Notes: a model not told the origin generated them from the sequence alone. Numbered from the stretch's first letter, positions 13,247 to 23,489 are shown. The stretch: DNA of 64,000 nt from Chalciporus piperatus (GCA_038093975.1 JBBPTG010000068.1:62001-126000); one strand, 5' to 3'. A program made the numbers and translations.

Positions 13247-15102
13247 ATGCGCGACTATTTGGCAATGACGTCTGGGAGGGCTGACCCCGTCTCGAGTACC
13301 GCGAGCTGGGTTCGTCGAACTGACCCCGCTGCGTGACCTTCCCAGCTCGTGAACGAGGGAAAGCATTGGTAGGTTGTCTTGAGATCCAGCTACTGCAGGG
13401 TCCGAGTCGATCAGGAGGTCTTCGCAGTTGTCGCTGTTTTTAATCTGCGCTCGGAGGACTGATGTCTTCGATCGGTTAATGGCTGTCGCCTCTGGGTGTC
13501 CGAAGAGGATCGGGGCCAAGAAATCGATGGTTGAATTCTCCGGCAATTGAGGGCAGCGCCTCTGAGTAGAAGCCGATATACTTGGTTCAACTTGATGTCG
13601 TTGTGGTCGCCACTGTCCATGAAATGAGAAAAGTGAATGTAGGCATCTTTGAATGCTTCCTCGAGGGGGGGTCCAGTCGCATCTTCGACAGGCCTTGCCT
13701 CGCGGATTGTCTTCCAGTGATTCTCAGCAAAGAGCTGCTCGAGGAAGTCAAGGACAGAAATGGGCTTGTGATACTGGATGACACCGGATAGACCTCTACA
13801 ATCTCGCTGCACCCTGTCGTGTGTGAGGGTCCACAACAAACGGCCTAACATCTCCCCCCGTTCTCTTCGCGACAGAAAGCCGTTCTCAAATGCCAGGGAG
13901 AGTGTATCGGGAGCGAGTGATTCGAAGCTATATGATTGTGGGTCGTCATTGAGGAGCTGAGCAGCCGCCTCAGCTAAAATGGGCTCTGATGGTGTGCCAG
14001 AGCGCATATACTTTCCGTGCTCTGCCAGGACCGCGACTGGATGATGGAGACCGTAGAGTTGTATCCAAGGGACAGAGAGTTGCGATCTATGACGTTTAAA
14101 ATGGCCTTCTGGAAGCCATCGATTTAAGGAAATCTAAACGCCTGGAAAACGGCTAGGCAAGGTCAATGGTGCTCTGACTCAAGAAACACCTCAAACCTAC
14201 CATGCGCTGAAATGTGAGATGATCTGATCAGTCTGAGTCCATGAGATCATGAACAGAGGGATGCTCACAATCACGATCAGGGTTATAGCCCTTAGGGGAA
14301 CCTTGAGCGGTATCTACATTGTGACATAGGTCAAACATCACCCAATAATATTGCAGACCTCGTGGAATAACCTGTCAAAAAAAGCCAAAAACATTCTGGA
14401 GCCCTACGCAAAGACATGCCTCATTCATAGTTCCCAAGCTCGATGTCATGCATCAGAGCTTCCCGAATGTTGACGTCCTCATTGATCAGCTTCCTCATCT
14501 TGCCTCCATAGAGTGGCCTCAGGCGTGCGTCATTTGGGGCAAAGAAGTAAATCTGAATCAATGCTTGAAGGAGGTCGATCTCTGGCATGCGAAGTCGCTT
14601 GAATGGATCAATCATGGCATTTATTTGTGCGAACAAGCGGTGTTGCTCCTTGGCACCTTCAGACATGGAGTCTTCCTCTCGTTTGGTGTCTAGTGGTGGG
14701 GCAGAGGGGGCTCTTTTGTGCATTTGGATGGTGGAGGATACTAACGAACCTGCTAGCCCCTCCCTATTCGTCCTGACTTGGATGACGTAAGGCACGCAAT
14801 GTACCCACTCGGACGAGAAATATGACGCATGACGGCTTCAAGGCTGGCAACGAAGACTTGCCACCAGTGTACTAGTCACCGAAAGGAAGCGCACAGTGAA
14901 CATCTTTGATGCTATGAAATCAACAGTGAAGATGCACACAAAGTACCAGGGGGCTCTGGGTTTCGGATAGCACGCAGAGGTCGCGACATATAAATCGTGA
15001 TATTCGTGAGGATGACCAAGAGTTCCCTAAGATGACGACTAAGAATGGCGCACACAAGTCAGCGACTGTGAAGTTGGCAGTAGGGCAAAAGGGCAGGGGC
15101 AT
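13060..15102 (-). pseudogene. Decayed gene of an uncharacterised Agaricomycete protein family
   Basis: Minus-strand remnants in the right order of one long protein. The N-terminal piece MPLPFCPTANFTVADLCAPF (from 15102) shifts frame near 15025 into LGHPHEYHDLYVATSACYPK. It shifts again to HWWQVFVASLEAVMRHI, then to a piece with MIDPFKRLRMPEIDLLQALI (stop at 14421). The long piece 14007-13411 carries RRERGEMLGRLLWTLTHDRV and PPLEEAFKDAYIHFSHFMDS. It is followed by IDFLAPILFGHPEA, MLSLVHELG and CTSDTYRVIPSSRN. The tail NELVEDFPRMASQVE is out of frame because of a 20-base net deletion relative to the copy at 48551-48757. From memory the family is expanded in Agaricomycetes and has no known function. 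Introns explain some breaks, but the deletion and the mid-motif frame change argue for a pseudogene. Confidence 0.62.
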
Positions 15103-15142
15103 TGCGTCAAGTGTGATCGAGAAAGTGTGACATGGTAGAGAA

Positions 15143-15877
15143 TCACTGTTGATCTGTGGGTGTTGGCGCTACAACCGCCCGCAGTTCCTCAGTCTGTTCG
15201 GTTGTCTTTTCTTCTAAATAAGTTTCGTCATCTCCAGAGTACTCTGCCCACCAACGTCCGGCTTGAAGAATCATAACTCCGGTGAGGGCTACACTACAGA
15301 CGAGATGATTTGACGCGAGATCAAGTGTCGGTAAACGGAGGGCGCGTGGAAAAGCTTCCGTTGCTGATTGATATGGGACGGAAGAGAACCTTTCCAGTAG
15401 GTCTACAAAGATGGGTCATATTATGGCAAAACGGGGGGCAAGCGAACGAGAAGCACGAACTTGGGATGACGGAGTAGAGGTACATGATGACGGTCATGGA
15501 GTAGAGGACTGGAAGAGTATCAGCTACACGTTTGTACTCTTGGGGTGATACGGACCTAGACTTCCGCCATCGAACATGAGGTTTCCTGCTTCACCGTCAC
15601 GGAAACTCCAGAAGATGGTCGTTCCTCCGAGTACGACGACAGCGGAGAGGACATAAAGTGCTTCCGCTGGACCTTTTGTCAGTATGGAGTAATACAGTGC
15701 TGCTGTCCATAGATGCTCATCGGTGACGGGTGACTTCCAGAGCGTCAAAGAGTCTGCTATCCAATGGGTGAACAGAGAACCTGCAAGGAATGAGATAAAA
15801 GCGCGAGATAAAGTATGAAACCATTTACCTAGAAGAAAAGAGGTCGCGCATACGACTATGGCTGCTCGTACACCCAT
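15143..15877 (-). CDS. SHR3-like ER membrane chaperone
   Basis: ER membrane protein of the Shr3 family, which helps polytopic amino-acid permeases fold and leave the ER. The ATG at 15877 gives MGVRAAIVVCATSFLLG (first membrane segment). The family-typical luminal block FTHWIADSLTLWKSPVTDEH and a further segment YVLSAVVVLGGTTIFWSF follow. After an intron ending near 15525 come LPVLYSMTVIMYLYSVIP and, after another intron, a segment with NHLVCSVALTGVMILQAGRW. The acidic C-terminus (YSGDDETYLEEKTTEQTEE) would face the cytosol and ends at TGA 15143-15145. About 200 residues and four membrane segments, as in the family. It is divergent from the RsfS-like gene, and an amino-acid permease gene lies 3.5 kb away at 19371. 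Confidence 0.85.
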
Positions 15878-16051
15878 TGCTTTGCAGGACTCGTGTGCTC
15901 AAAATTCGAGCGTCCACTGCTCGGTTCACTTGGAAATCACGAGACAGTTACATTTCCGGAACATCCCGATTACCGACACCTTCCTGTTTGGGTCATTCAT
16001 GTGCCGTCACTTCTGATTGGCTCACGGACTGGCTCGAGGATTCCCTCTGCC
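15878..16051. promoter_or_regulatory. Shared divergent promoter, SHR3/RsfS-like
   Basis: 174 bases between the SHR3-like start (15877, minus) and the RsfS-like start (16052, plus). Alternative upstream ATGs on the plus strand (15893 onward) remain in frame with the RsfS-like exon, but they would lengthen the N-terminus without adding family sequence, so I chose 16052. Confidence 0.45.
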
Positions 16052-16795
16052 ATGCACTTTCTTCCCCGTCAAGCACAGCGAGCAACTCTCGCATTCATCG
16101 CCTGTCCACCACCATGCACGGCGATACCCAGACATAGACGATTTTTCTCAGATGAAGTTACACCACCCACTCGCCCGTGGTTCTTGGAGCCAGAACCAGA
16201 ACCAGTCCGACAACTCCCTCCTCACCTTGCTCCGAAATCCTATGAGCTTCCCCCAGGTCTTCCCGCACCGATAAAGAATCTATTCCAAACCCTAAGTCGA
16301 TCACCCTTCCTCGAACCTTCGACCCTCGAAGTGAGAGAACCGACGCCGATTCTCCCTGGACCACCGTTACCCAAAACCATACCCAAAGGTCGGCGCCGTC
16401 GAGGTCGGACTTACTCGGGAGAGGGGACACAGGAGGATAAGGGTGGTATCTGGAATTGGGTCGTTACTGCACAGGTAGGCCCCCTTCTTGCATATAATTT
16501 GCTGTACCGAACACGAATCTGCCCAGGTCAAAGATGGTACCGAAAACCGAGGTTCGGTAGAGGCTGTCGTCAGATTAGTGCGAAAGACGGTAAGTAAAAA
16601 CCTCCTCCGGCACCTTCTACTCGCACTCATCATTCACAATAGCTGCTAAAGATGGATCCACCTGTGACATTACCCCCCAACTCAAAGCGACGCGGTCACC
16701 ACGGTTGGGCAATGGTCGATGCTGGAAACTTCGTGGTTCATATTCTTAGTAGGGAGGCTAGCCAAAAGTATTTCTTGAATCAGTCTCAGTGGTGA
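16052..16795 (+). CDS. Mitochondrial RsfS/Iojap-like protein (ATP25 N-terminal type)
   Basis: Predicted mitochondrial-ribosome associated factor with the RsfS (Iojap) fold, which binds protein uL14 and controls subunit joining or assembly. The ATG at 16052 begins a presequence without acidic residues (MHFLPRQAQRATLAFIACPP), with a likely cleavage near RRFFSDE. A Pro-rich linker follows, then the domain: IWNWVVTAQ, intron 16473-16528, VKDGTENRGSVEAVVRLVRK, an intron ending near 16643, and LLKMDPPVTLPPNSKRRGHH followed by HGWAMVDAGNFVVHILSRE. The protein ends at TGA 16793-16795. The yeast Atp25 extra C-terminal domain is absent, so this is the stand-alone version. About 210 residues after splicing. 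Confidence 0.84.
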
Positions 16796-17043
16796 TTGTT
16801 GTGGTCCATGATCCACTGTCGATATATAGACTCCACACTACTCACAACTTCTCTGTATTGAGAGAGATGTTTTAACACGAGCCTCGTGGTGGACGCCGGT
16901 CAGGGGTCACCATTATGATCTACCTTTAAATGTTGAGCACTGGTCCTATGAGACCAAGTAGTTGAATCGCTGTTCACTTTCCACTCTGACCATTGCTCGA
17001 CCACGATACAGGATACACTACAACCTAACCGAGAAACACTAGT

Positions 17044-17464
17044 TTAATCGAGGAACTCGAACCTGAACAGCGTGCCAACACTAGGCGGCGGAGGAATCGA
17101 GTAGAACATAATCCCGAGTGCTTGAGAGCTCTGTGAATTGCGCTCCAGCTCGGGCAAGGTTTAGCGCGTATATACAAGGACACTCACAAGGAGGCTCCAC
17201 ACTGTCATCGGGCTATCTGCAACTGTAATGCTAGGCGATGGCTTCTCAGCGCGACGAAATATCTGCAGCATCCTTACTCACGTGTATCCGTCCCCATTCT
17301 GCTGGTAGGTTATGCTCCAATCCTGAGCCATCCCATACGGCCTGTTGGCTGTAATGATTTTATTGAATTGAGTGGTTGTGTAGTCGTAGCCGCCAACGCT
17401 GAGGTGGTAAGTGTTCTCTTTCCCCTTTACCTTCTTTACCTTCCACTGGGATAGCGTCACCGAG
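17044..17464 (-). CDS. Small beta-trefoil-like protein, 5' exon unresolved
   Basis: Three exons join cleanly: 17464-17282 (VTLSQWKVKKVKGKENTYHL, then SVGGYDYTTTQFNKI and AQDWSITYQQNGDGYT), 17230-17188 (ITVADSPMTVWSLL) and 17130-17044 (SSQALGIMFYSIPPPPSVGT, then LFRFEFLD and stop). The introns are 51 and 57 bases. The repeated W-x-V/I ... G-x-Y-x-I ... V-W-x-L pattern resembles the beta-trefoil fold of fungal ricin-B-like lectins and of small protease inhibitors of the cospin/mycocypin kind. The first exon could not be placed: the sequence at 17490-17640 is open in two frames, one starting MPRNLREGTARIT. Function, secretion and the exact family are uncertain. Confidence 0.42.
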
Positions 17465-19370
17465 CTTTAGCGCAAAAGATATATGGGCAACATTGGCGGG
17501 TTACCTCAGTGAGGGAAGCGTTCGCTTTGACTTGAGCGTAGGAAGAAAAGGTCTGATCGACGCCGATTGTAACCCAAGCAAGAATGGGGGCGAAGACAGT
17601 AATCCTAGCGGTACCTTCTCTCAGGTTTCTGGGCATTGTCGAGATGATCCTATGAAAGGGTTCTTGTTGAACTGAGGTGCGGTTCCGCTCAAAGGCTCTT
17701 TATACGACAAACGGGATGTCCCGCAGTCCGTTTACGCAGGGAAATGTATATCCATATACTGAGGCGGGGGACGGAAGGAAATCACATGAGAGAAGTAGAA
17801 TCGGCCGAAGCCGACGTGTGTTGCGTCGGCGGGTGTCTCCCCTCGAGTGGCGCCTTTGATGATAATCCACAATCTGTTTCTGTCGGGAATCTGAATTAAG
17901 AGTAACAAAGGGGACGGAGGAAGCCGCCAAATTGGCCCCCACCATTTGCGCCGGCAGATAAGTATTCTTCCGCCGACAAGTCCCTTTGGTTCCCGGGTTC
18001 AGGCTGAAAAGGTGGCACGTTCAGCGGGTACCAAGATGGCAAGGGCCCCAGGCAGGACCCGTCGAATTTGAGACATCGATGACTGGAGTTGGTGAATTTC
18101 TCGCCTCGGCGTTCCCTCGCAGTGAGGAAGGAAGTGCCGTCTTCCGGGGACATCCAGCTTTGCGCCTTCTTGAAATTTCGATTACTTGCCGCATTTGAGC
18201 GAAGGTTTTTGGAATTGAAATGCTCACCAGTCATAGCTCCACTTTGCTCATACCGACTTTGGTCCGGTATACATAGCTGTTAAAGCGCATCAATAAAGTC
18301 ACTTCATCGGCTACTCTCAAAAGGATATTTACCTGGAGAAGAGATGTTTGTGCCTTTTGGGGATGTGAGCTGCCCGCTTCAAACACCTGTGACCTCGGGG
18401 ACGTCGACGAATTTACGTTCATTTAAAGGACCCACCAGCTAGACAAGGTTTAAAACCTTGAAAACTGTTTTTCTTTTACATTTCGTTGATCACCACATGA
18501 CTGGTACCATGGTACACACCATGGAGAATCAGGACAGCGCCTCACTGGCACCCTGAATGAATTTATCATTATGGGAGGTGGCAGGTGCCCCTCCAGGTAG
18601 ATGAACACTCTTCAAGCTAGTACATACGTATGATTGCCCGTCTCAGGCAGCAGGGGAACTGTGAAGTAACCTTGGTATGAAGATCTGTCACGAGGAAATT
18701 GTCCCCCGAGCTTATATCGTGCTAACGCGAATCGAGCGCCAGAGGAGAGGGCGCTTTGATACCTTGCAGCGCCTATAATAACAGGAAAATTCAATCAGTC
18801 TATCTCGACGTTCTGCCCCAGCTGATCCACTCACCTAAACTTCACGATCTAAGCACATGCGGCATCTGCAAGTCGCACCCGATTAGCCGAGTCCTAGGGC
18901 AGTCCTAGTCTCCCCTAGACAAACCCAAGAGTCGGATGAAGACAGTCGTTCACCCTTCACTAGGGGGCAGTCCAGGAGCTTGTCGGGACGGACAACTCGG
19001 ACAAAGGCCCAGGGATAGAGGGGCCCGTTTGGGGCTTGCGCAGACGAATCAGAGCTCGCGAAACAGCCAGGAAGCCTCTCGCCAACGTTATGTTACAGGT
19101 TTGCTCTACAGATGAACGTTGAACTGTTTCACGAGCATGGCCTATTAGTCTAAGTCTTAGAGCCTGTCAAAACGCGAGTAATGCGGCACCTATCGTCTTC
19201 GGTCACGCGCGAGATGATGACGGTTCGAGGACAAACAACACTAGTCGATTCGAGGTGGATTATGTACGTACACATAACGCCAAGTGTATATGGTTCTCGC
19301 ATGTATCGCACACCGACACCTGTTTGACCGAGCCACCCAGCATACGATTTCTCTCGCGACGTGTATTTGA
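17465..19370. other. Poorly explained region with scattered minus-strand frames
   Basis: Between the trefoil-like gene and the permease, minus-strand open tracts lie at 17896-18234 (NFKKAQSWMSPEDG, LPSWYPLNVPPFQPEPGN), 18231-18422 and 18612-18794 (YKLGGQFPRDRSSYQGYF, VPLLPETGNHTYV). Their composition looks coding-like, but I recognise no family and could not build a continuous model. A decayed or fast-evolving gene is possible. A dispersed repeat lies at 18904-18967. The part next to 19371 must contain the permease promoter. Confidence 0.25.
18904..18967. repeat. Dispersed short repeat, copy 1
   Basis: About 64 bases bounded by CCTAGT and ACTAGGGG, which are inverted relative to each other. 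The core contains cccaagagtcggatgaagac followed by agtcgttcaccct. A close copy is at 55151-55214 and a diverged, shortened one at 22823-22869. No coding potential. Confidence 0.7.
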
Positions 19371-21820
19371 ATGCCTCTCTCTTCCCGTTCACGCAGTCCT
19401 GCGTCAACCTCAACCGAGCATCGACCCTTCACACCTCCCATCGCACCTCGCCACTCTCACTCATCATCCAATGGCTCGGCAGAGTCTCTACGAAACCTCG
19501 AGCTCGCCGAAGGACCTATGCTAGCACCCATCTCACCAAGAAACGCCCGACAGCGATCCTTCTCGTTCACGGGGTTCGACTTCCAGGCAGATTTGCTGCC
19601 ACTCAGTGCAAGCGTGAGTGAGCCAGACGCGTCGTACAGAGATGGTCCTGGGGCAGAGAAAAGTATAAGTCTGATACATGGTATGCATATTTCGTCGTCC
19701 TTTGAGTTTCGGTGTTGTTGGACGGTCGTGTGCTAGGTATCGGACTGGTTGTTGGGCTACAGGTATGTCCGGAGCTTCGGGTCTTTTCCTTCAGCAGGTT
19801 GACCATATCGTGGCTGTTAGATTGGCTCTGGAATATTGTACGAATAGTCGTTGTGACTTTTTCAGAAAGCTAAATCACTGGGCAGTTCTTCGCCAGGTAT
19901 CGTGGTTGCCAACACACATAGCGTTGGAGCTAGTCTAGCAGTGTGGGTGGTATCTGGGCTGCTTGCATGGACCGGAGCAAGTAGTTTTGCAGAACTGGGG
20001 TATGTTACGTCTTCCCGACATTTCATCCCCTCGACTTACTTCTATCTAGTTCGAGTATACCTCTAAACGGCGGTGCCCAAGCCTATCTGGCATACGCATA
20101 TGGGCCGCTCGTCTCATACCTGTTTGCTTGGACAGCGATCTCCGCCCTAAAACCAGGTTCGCTAGCAATCTCCACCTTCCATTTCTTCTCCCAGGCTTAC
20201 CTTCTCGTCTCATAGGCGGCAACGCCATTATCGGCCTCATATTTGCTGAATACTTGAACCGAATCATGTGGCACGTCACTCGTGACCAGGTATCACCGGG
20301 CAACATTCCCCAATGGGCTATCAAACTCACTGCGGTGATAGCAGTGCTTCTCGTCGCTCTTATATGCGCAGCAACTAGGACTATGGGGACGAGGGCTTCT
20401 GTCCTGTTTACTACTATCAAGGTACGTGTGCTTAAGAATATCCAATGCACGGGTCTAACAAACGCGATGGTAATAGATCTGTGTGTTGGTATGTTCCGCA
20501 TCTTACTATTGTACAGACGGTGCGATGACGAGAGCTCAGATATCCATTCCCATTCTGGGTCTTGTACAATTAGCAAGAGGACGAGCATCGGAATCGTTCA
20601 AAGAACCTCTCTTCGATGACTCGAGCAAAAGCCCATCAGCCTATTCTCTTGCTCTGTACTCTGGTCTTTGGGCGTTCGACGGTTGGGACCAAGCCAACTA
20701 TGTTGGCGGGGAGATGTATAATCCCGGGAAAAACATACCTAGAGCGATCCATTTCAGTATGGCGATCGTCAGCGTAAGCATTGATGCTGAGTCTGCATGG
20801 ATCCTGACTGACGCATTCCAAAGGTTTTGTTCATCCTCGCCAATACGTCGTATTTTGTAGTGCTTGACAAGGCAACCGTGGCCGGGAGTAACGCTGTTGC
20901 ACTAGATTTCGGTCGCGCACTCTTTGGTCCGGTCGGTGGTGTGGTGTTTGCAGTGCTGGTGGCAGTTTCATGTTTTGGTGCTCTCAATGGTAATGTTCCT
21001 TTCTTGCAAGACCAACAGCCAGTTTTCATTTGAATATAACAGGCTCTACCTTTACGTCTGCACGGCTTATCCGAGCCGCGGGGCGAGAAGGATACCTCCC
21101 AGCTATGTTTGGCAAACTCAACAAATCGCGTCAGACACCGTTGAACGCCATCTTGTTACAAACGGCGATGACGATCGCGTTCATCGTCGTCGGGGGTGGT
21201 TTCCGATCGCTGGTCAACTTTTCCGTCGTGGCGTCTTGGTCATTTTACTTCTTGACCGTAAGTTGTCACCGCATCACATGTTTTTCTGCTGAGCGTCACG
21301 CATGTAGGTGCTTGGGCTAGTGATACTACGATTGAAGGAGCCAAACCTCGAGAGGTATGTTCCTTTCATTTTGTATTCGGAGTGCGAAGATCGTTGACGA
21401 TGCCGCAAAAGACCATATAAAACATGGATCATAACGCCACTCGTATTTTGTGCAGTTGCGATATTCTTGTTGTGTATGCCCATCATTGCAGCACCTCTTG
21501 AAGCCATGGCTGTCCTTGGTGTGTATTCTCGAGACTGTTGAGGACTGTGGCCCGCTCATCGGTCATGTTCACAGGCTTTGTGCTTGCTGGTATACCAGTG
21601 TATTATCTTACGAATAGAGAAGAGCAAGCCAAACTCCCATTCCTGCTGAGTAAGTCTACTCCTCCCGTCCGTGATCGCAGAAAGGTTGAACGACCTTCTT
21701 CTGTCAGGTTTCTTAGGCTCGCTTGTAGACCGGATACGAGGGCGGCCGAATGCAGGTGCTGGATGGCAGGCAGTCGCTACAGAATCTGACGAAGTCGAGA
21801 TGCGAACGAGCAATCGATGA
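19371..21820 (+). CDS. Amino-acid permease, APC superfamily (LAT/methionine-permease type)
   Basis: Polytopic plasma-membrane amino-acid transporter. The ATG at 19371 opens a Ser/Pro-rich cytosolic N-terminus (MPLSSRSRSPASTSTEHRPF). The first membrane segment carries the substrate-binding IGSGIFSSPGIVV loop after an intron. Later exons supply WTGASSFAELGSSIPLNGGA, YAYGPLVSYLFAWT, GNIPQWAIKLTAVIA, ALYSGLWAFDGWDQANYVGG, NPGKNIPRAIHFSM and FTSARLIRAAGREGYLPAMF. Twelve segments are expected. The C-terminus ends ESDEVEMRTSNR at 21820. The GxGIF loop and the W-A-F-D-G-W-D-Q-A-N-Y block are typical of the LAT group, which includes fungal methionine permeases. At least ten introns are needed, and several short alternative frames result from them. 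The substrate cannot be fixed from the sequence. Confidence 0.88.
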
Positions 21821-22222
21821 CGAGTTCATGGGGAGCAGGTTGAACTGCTATGATACTATTGATTGGATACCACCTCGCAGAACTATGTTTCCTTGAGGTA
21901 TACTGATAGAACGTATGCCAAGCTTAATATGGGATGATGGAGGGCGAGGCCGCTATGCCCTGCCAAGACTGCGCCTCGGAACTTGCCAAGTGCGTGAGAT
22001 TCTGGATACGGAGATGAACTCGGTGTTGGCTCGCCGAGGGGCTGACTGGGCCGCTGGATGACGCGATTCGATTCTGATTCCGGATTTGTTTGGTTGGCTG
22101 ACTATTGGTTGTGACTATCATTCATATAAAAGCTCGGGGGTTCTCAGCGTGCCACTTGCGCATTCCGAATATCTATCTAGTGGCTCATCGCCGATTTCCT
22201 TTCTGTCTGTCAATCCATCACC
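21821..22222. other. Intergenic, upstream of ATX1
   Basis: About 400 bases holding the permease 3' end and the ATX1 promoter. The only clear signals are the CCAAT and TATA motifs listed separately at 22104-22131. Confidence 0.45.
22104..22131 (+). promoter_or_regulatory. Inverted CCAAT box and TATA box of ATX1
   Basis: ATTGG (inverted CCAAT) at 22104-22108 is followed by TATAAAA at 22125-22131, about 90 bases before the ATX1 start at 22223. The order and spacing suit a fungal core promoter. Confidence 0.5.
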
Positions 22223-22661
22223 ATGGTGCGTGCGCGTGAACAACTAACGATGGTCCCTCGCCATGCTGACGCAATCCGCACGCAGGGAGTGTATCTCTTC
22301 AACGTCAAGGTAATTGCGAAGAGTCGGGGAATGACAGGATCGCCGTGCTGATGCATGGATTTGTCCAGATGTCTTGCTCAGGTTGCTCAGGGGCCGTCTC
22401 ACGGGCACTGTCCAAGGTCGAGGGTACGTCTCCCCCGCCCATTCCAGCGAGGCTTCACGCAAATTGACTGGTTTCCTTACTGAAGGGATCACCTACGATG
22501 TCAACCTAGACAAGCAAGAGGTGAAAGTGACGGGCGACGTTCCCTATGAGACTGTGCTGGAGAAGATTCAGAAGACGGGTAAAGAGGTGGGCGTGGTGTT
22601 TTATTTCCTCGTTCGTGATTCTCATAATTTCTACTAGGTGGTGTCGGGGAAGACATTGTAA
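22223..22661 (+). CDS. ATX1: ATX1-type copper metallochaperone
   Basis: Small cytosolic protein that carries Cu(I) to the Golgi P-type ATPase, which loads multicopper oxidases. Assembled product of about 68 residues: M, intron 22226-22285, GVYLFNVK, intron 22310-22368, MSCSGCSGAVSRALSKVE, intron, GITYDVNLDKQEVKVTGDVP, then YETVLEKIQKTGKE, intron, VVSGKTL and stop at 22659-22661. The metal-binding motif M-x-C-x-x-C is MSCSGC, and a conserved Lys lies in the last loop (QKTGKE). All joins are in phase and use GT-AG. The first coding exon is only the ATG, so the product rests on correct splicing. It lies 828 bases upstream of a ferric/cupric reductase on the same strand. Confidence 0.88.
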
Positions 22662-23489
22662 ACACGCTGCGTGACGTTTGCATAGATAGTCTGCGGCTGG
22701 CGGTGTGGAATGATATGATATGACATCACGCTGGACGCAACTAAGCACGTAAGTACAGTTGTCGATCTGAATACAGGGCACAATTCTACGATCGGGTCGA
22801 GCAATACCACCCGATCACGAGTCCTAGACCGAAAAAGTTGGGATGAAGACTCGTTCACGTTCCACTATGCTCTTCCACGGGGGTTCGAAAGGAACAGCTG
22901 TCCGTGACCAGAAAGTTGAAGGGGGAAAACCCAATTCTGGAGTTCTTCAAGCATCCGGCCTACAGTCAGAAGGCACGGGTTGGTTCTCTTCATCCCTTCA
23001 GATGACAGATGATACCATGGTTGGCCTCAGGTCAGCTGGTGTTTTGCATCTACTTAGTCTGATGAGCTCGTCGATAGATTGTGGTCCTCGGACTATTCTG
23101 CGGCCTTGTGTCCATGATCATCCGCTTGTCTTGGGATGAGTACGGTGTACTATATTCTTACCAGCTGACCCCTCCATGCATGATACATGATCGTATGTTC
23201 GTACCAGGTATCCTGGTAACGATGTCATTCGGGCAGCCAATCAGACGGGGGAGTATGGAAATCGACCCTGAGATGACTTCATCGGCCTCCATCGCCAGGA
23301 ATAGAAATGGTTTAATCGAGATTTATTTTCGGCCCATCGGCGCCCTCCACGCGGAAGCGCGGACCATGATGATCGGGACCAAGTAAGTATGTTCATCCAC
23401 CAGGGTCCAGAACCAAGAGAATGTTTTCTCCCTCTCTCTCTTGAACGTAAATTATTTAATTCCAACACTCTCTCTCTTCGACCGTTTCC
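22662..23489. other. ATX1-FRE intergenic region
   Basis: About 830 bases without a credible gene; the small frames (22843, 23081) lack recognisable sequence. It contains a diverged copy of the dispersed repeat at 22823-22869 and must include the reductase promoter. I saw no clear metal-regulator site by eye. Confidence 0.4.
22823..22869. repeat. Dispersed short repeat, diverged copy 3
   Basis: cctagaccgaaaaagttggg then atgaagactcgttcacgttc, ending in ccacta, corresponds to the repeat at 18904-18967 and 55151-55214 with deletions and substitutions. The match is weaker than between the other two. Confidence 0.5.

Noticed and set aside
19678..20480. Multiple stops suggesting the permease is a pseudogene
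   Set aside because: Each break coincides with GT-AG intron borders of 50-60 bases, and the spliced order matches the transporter family.
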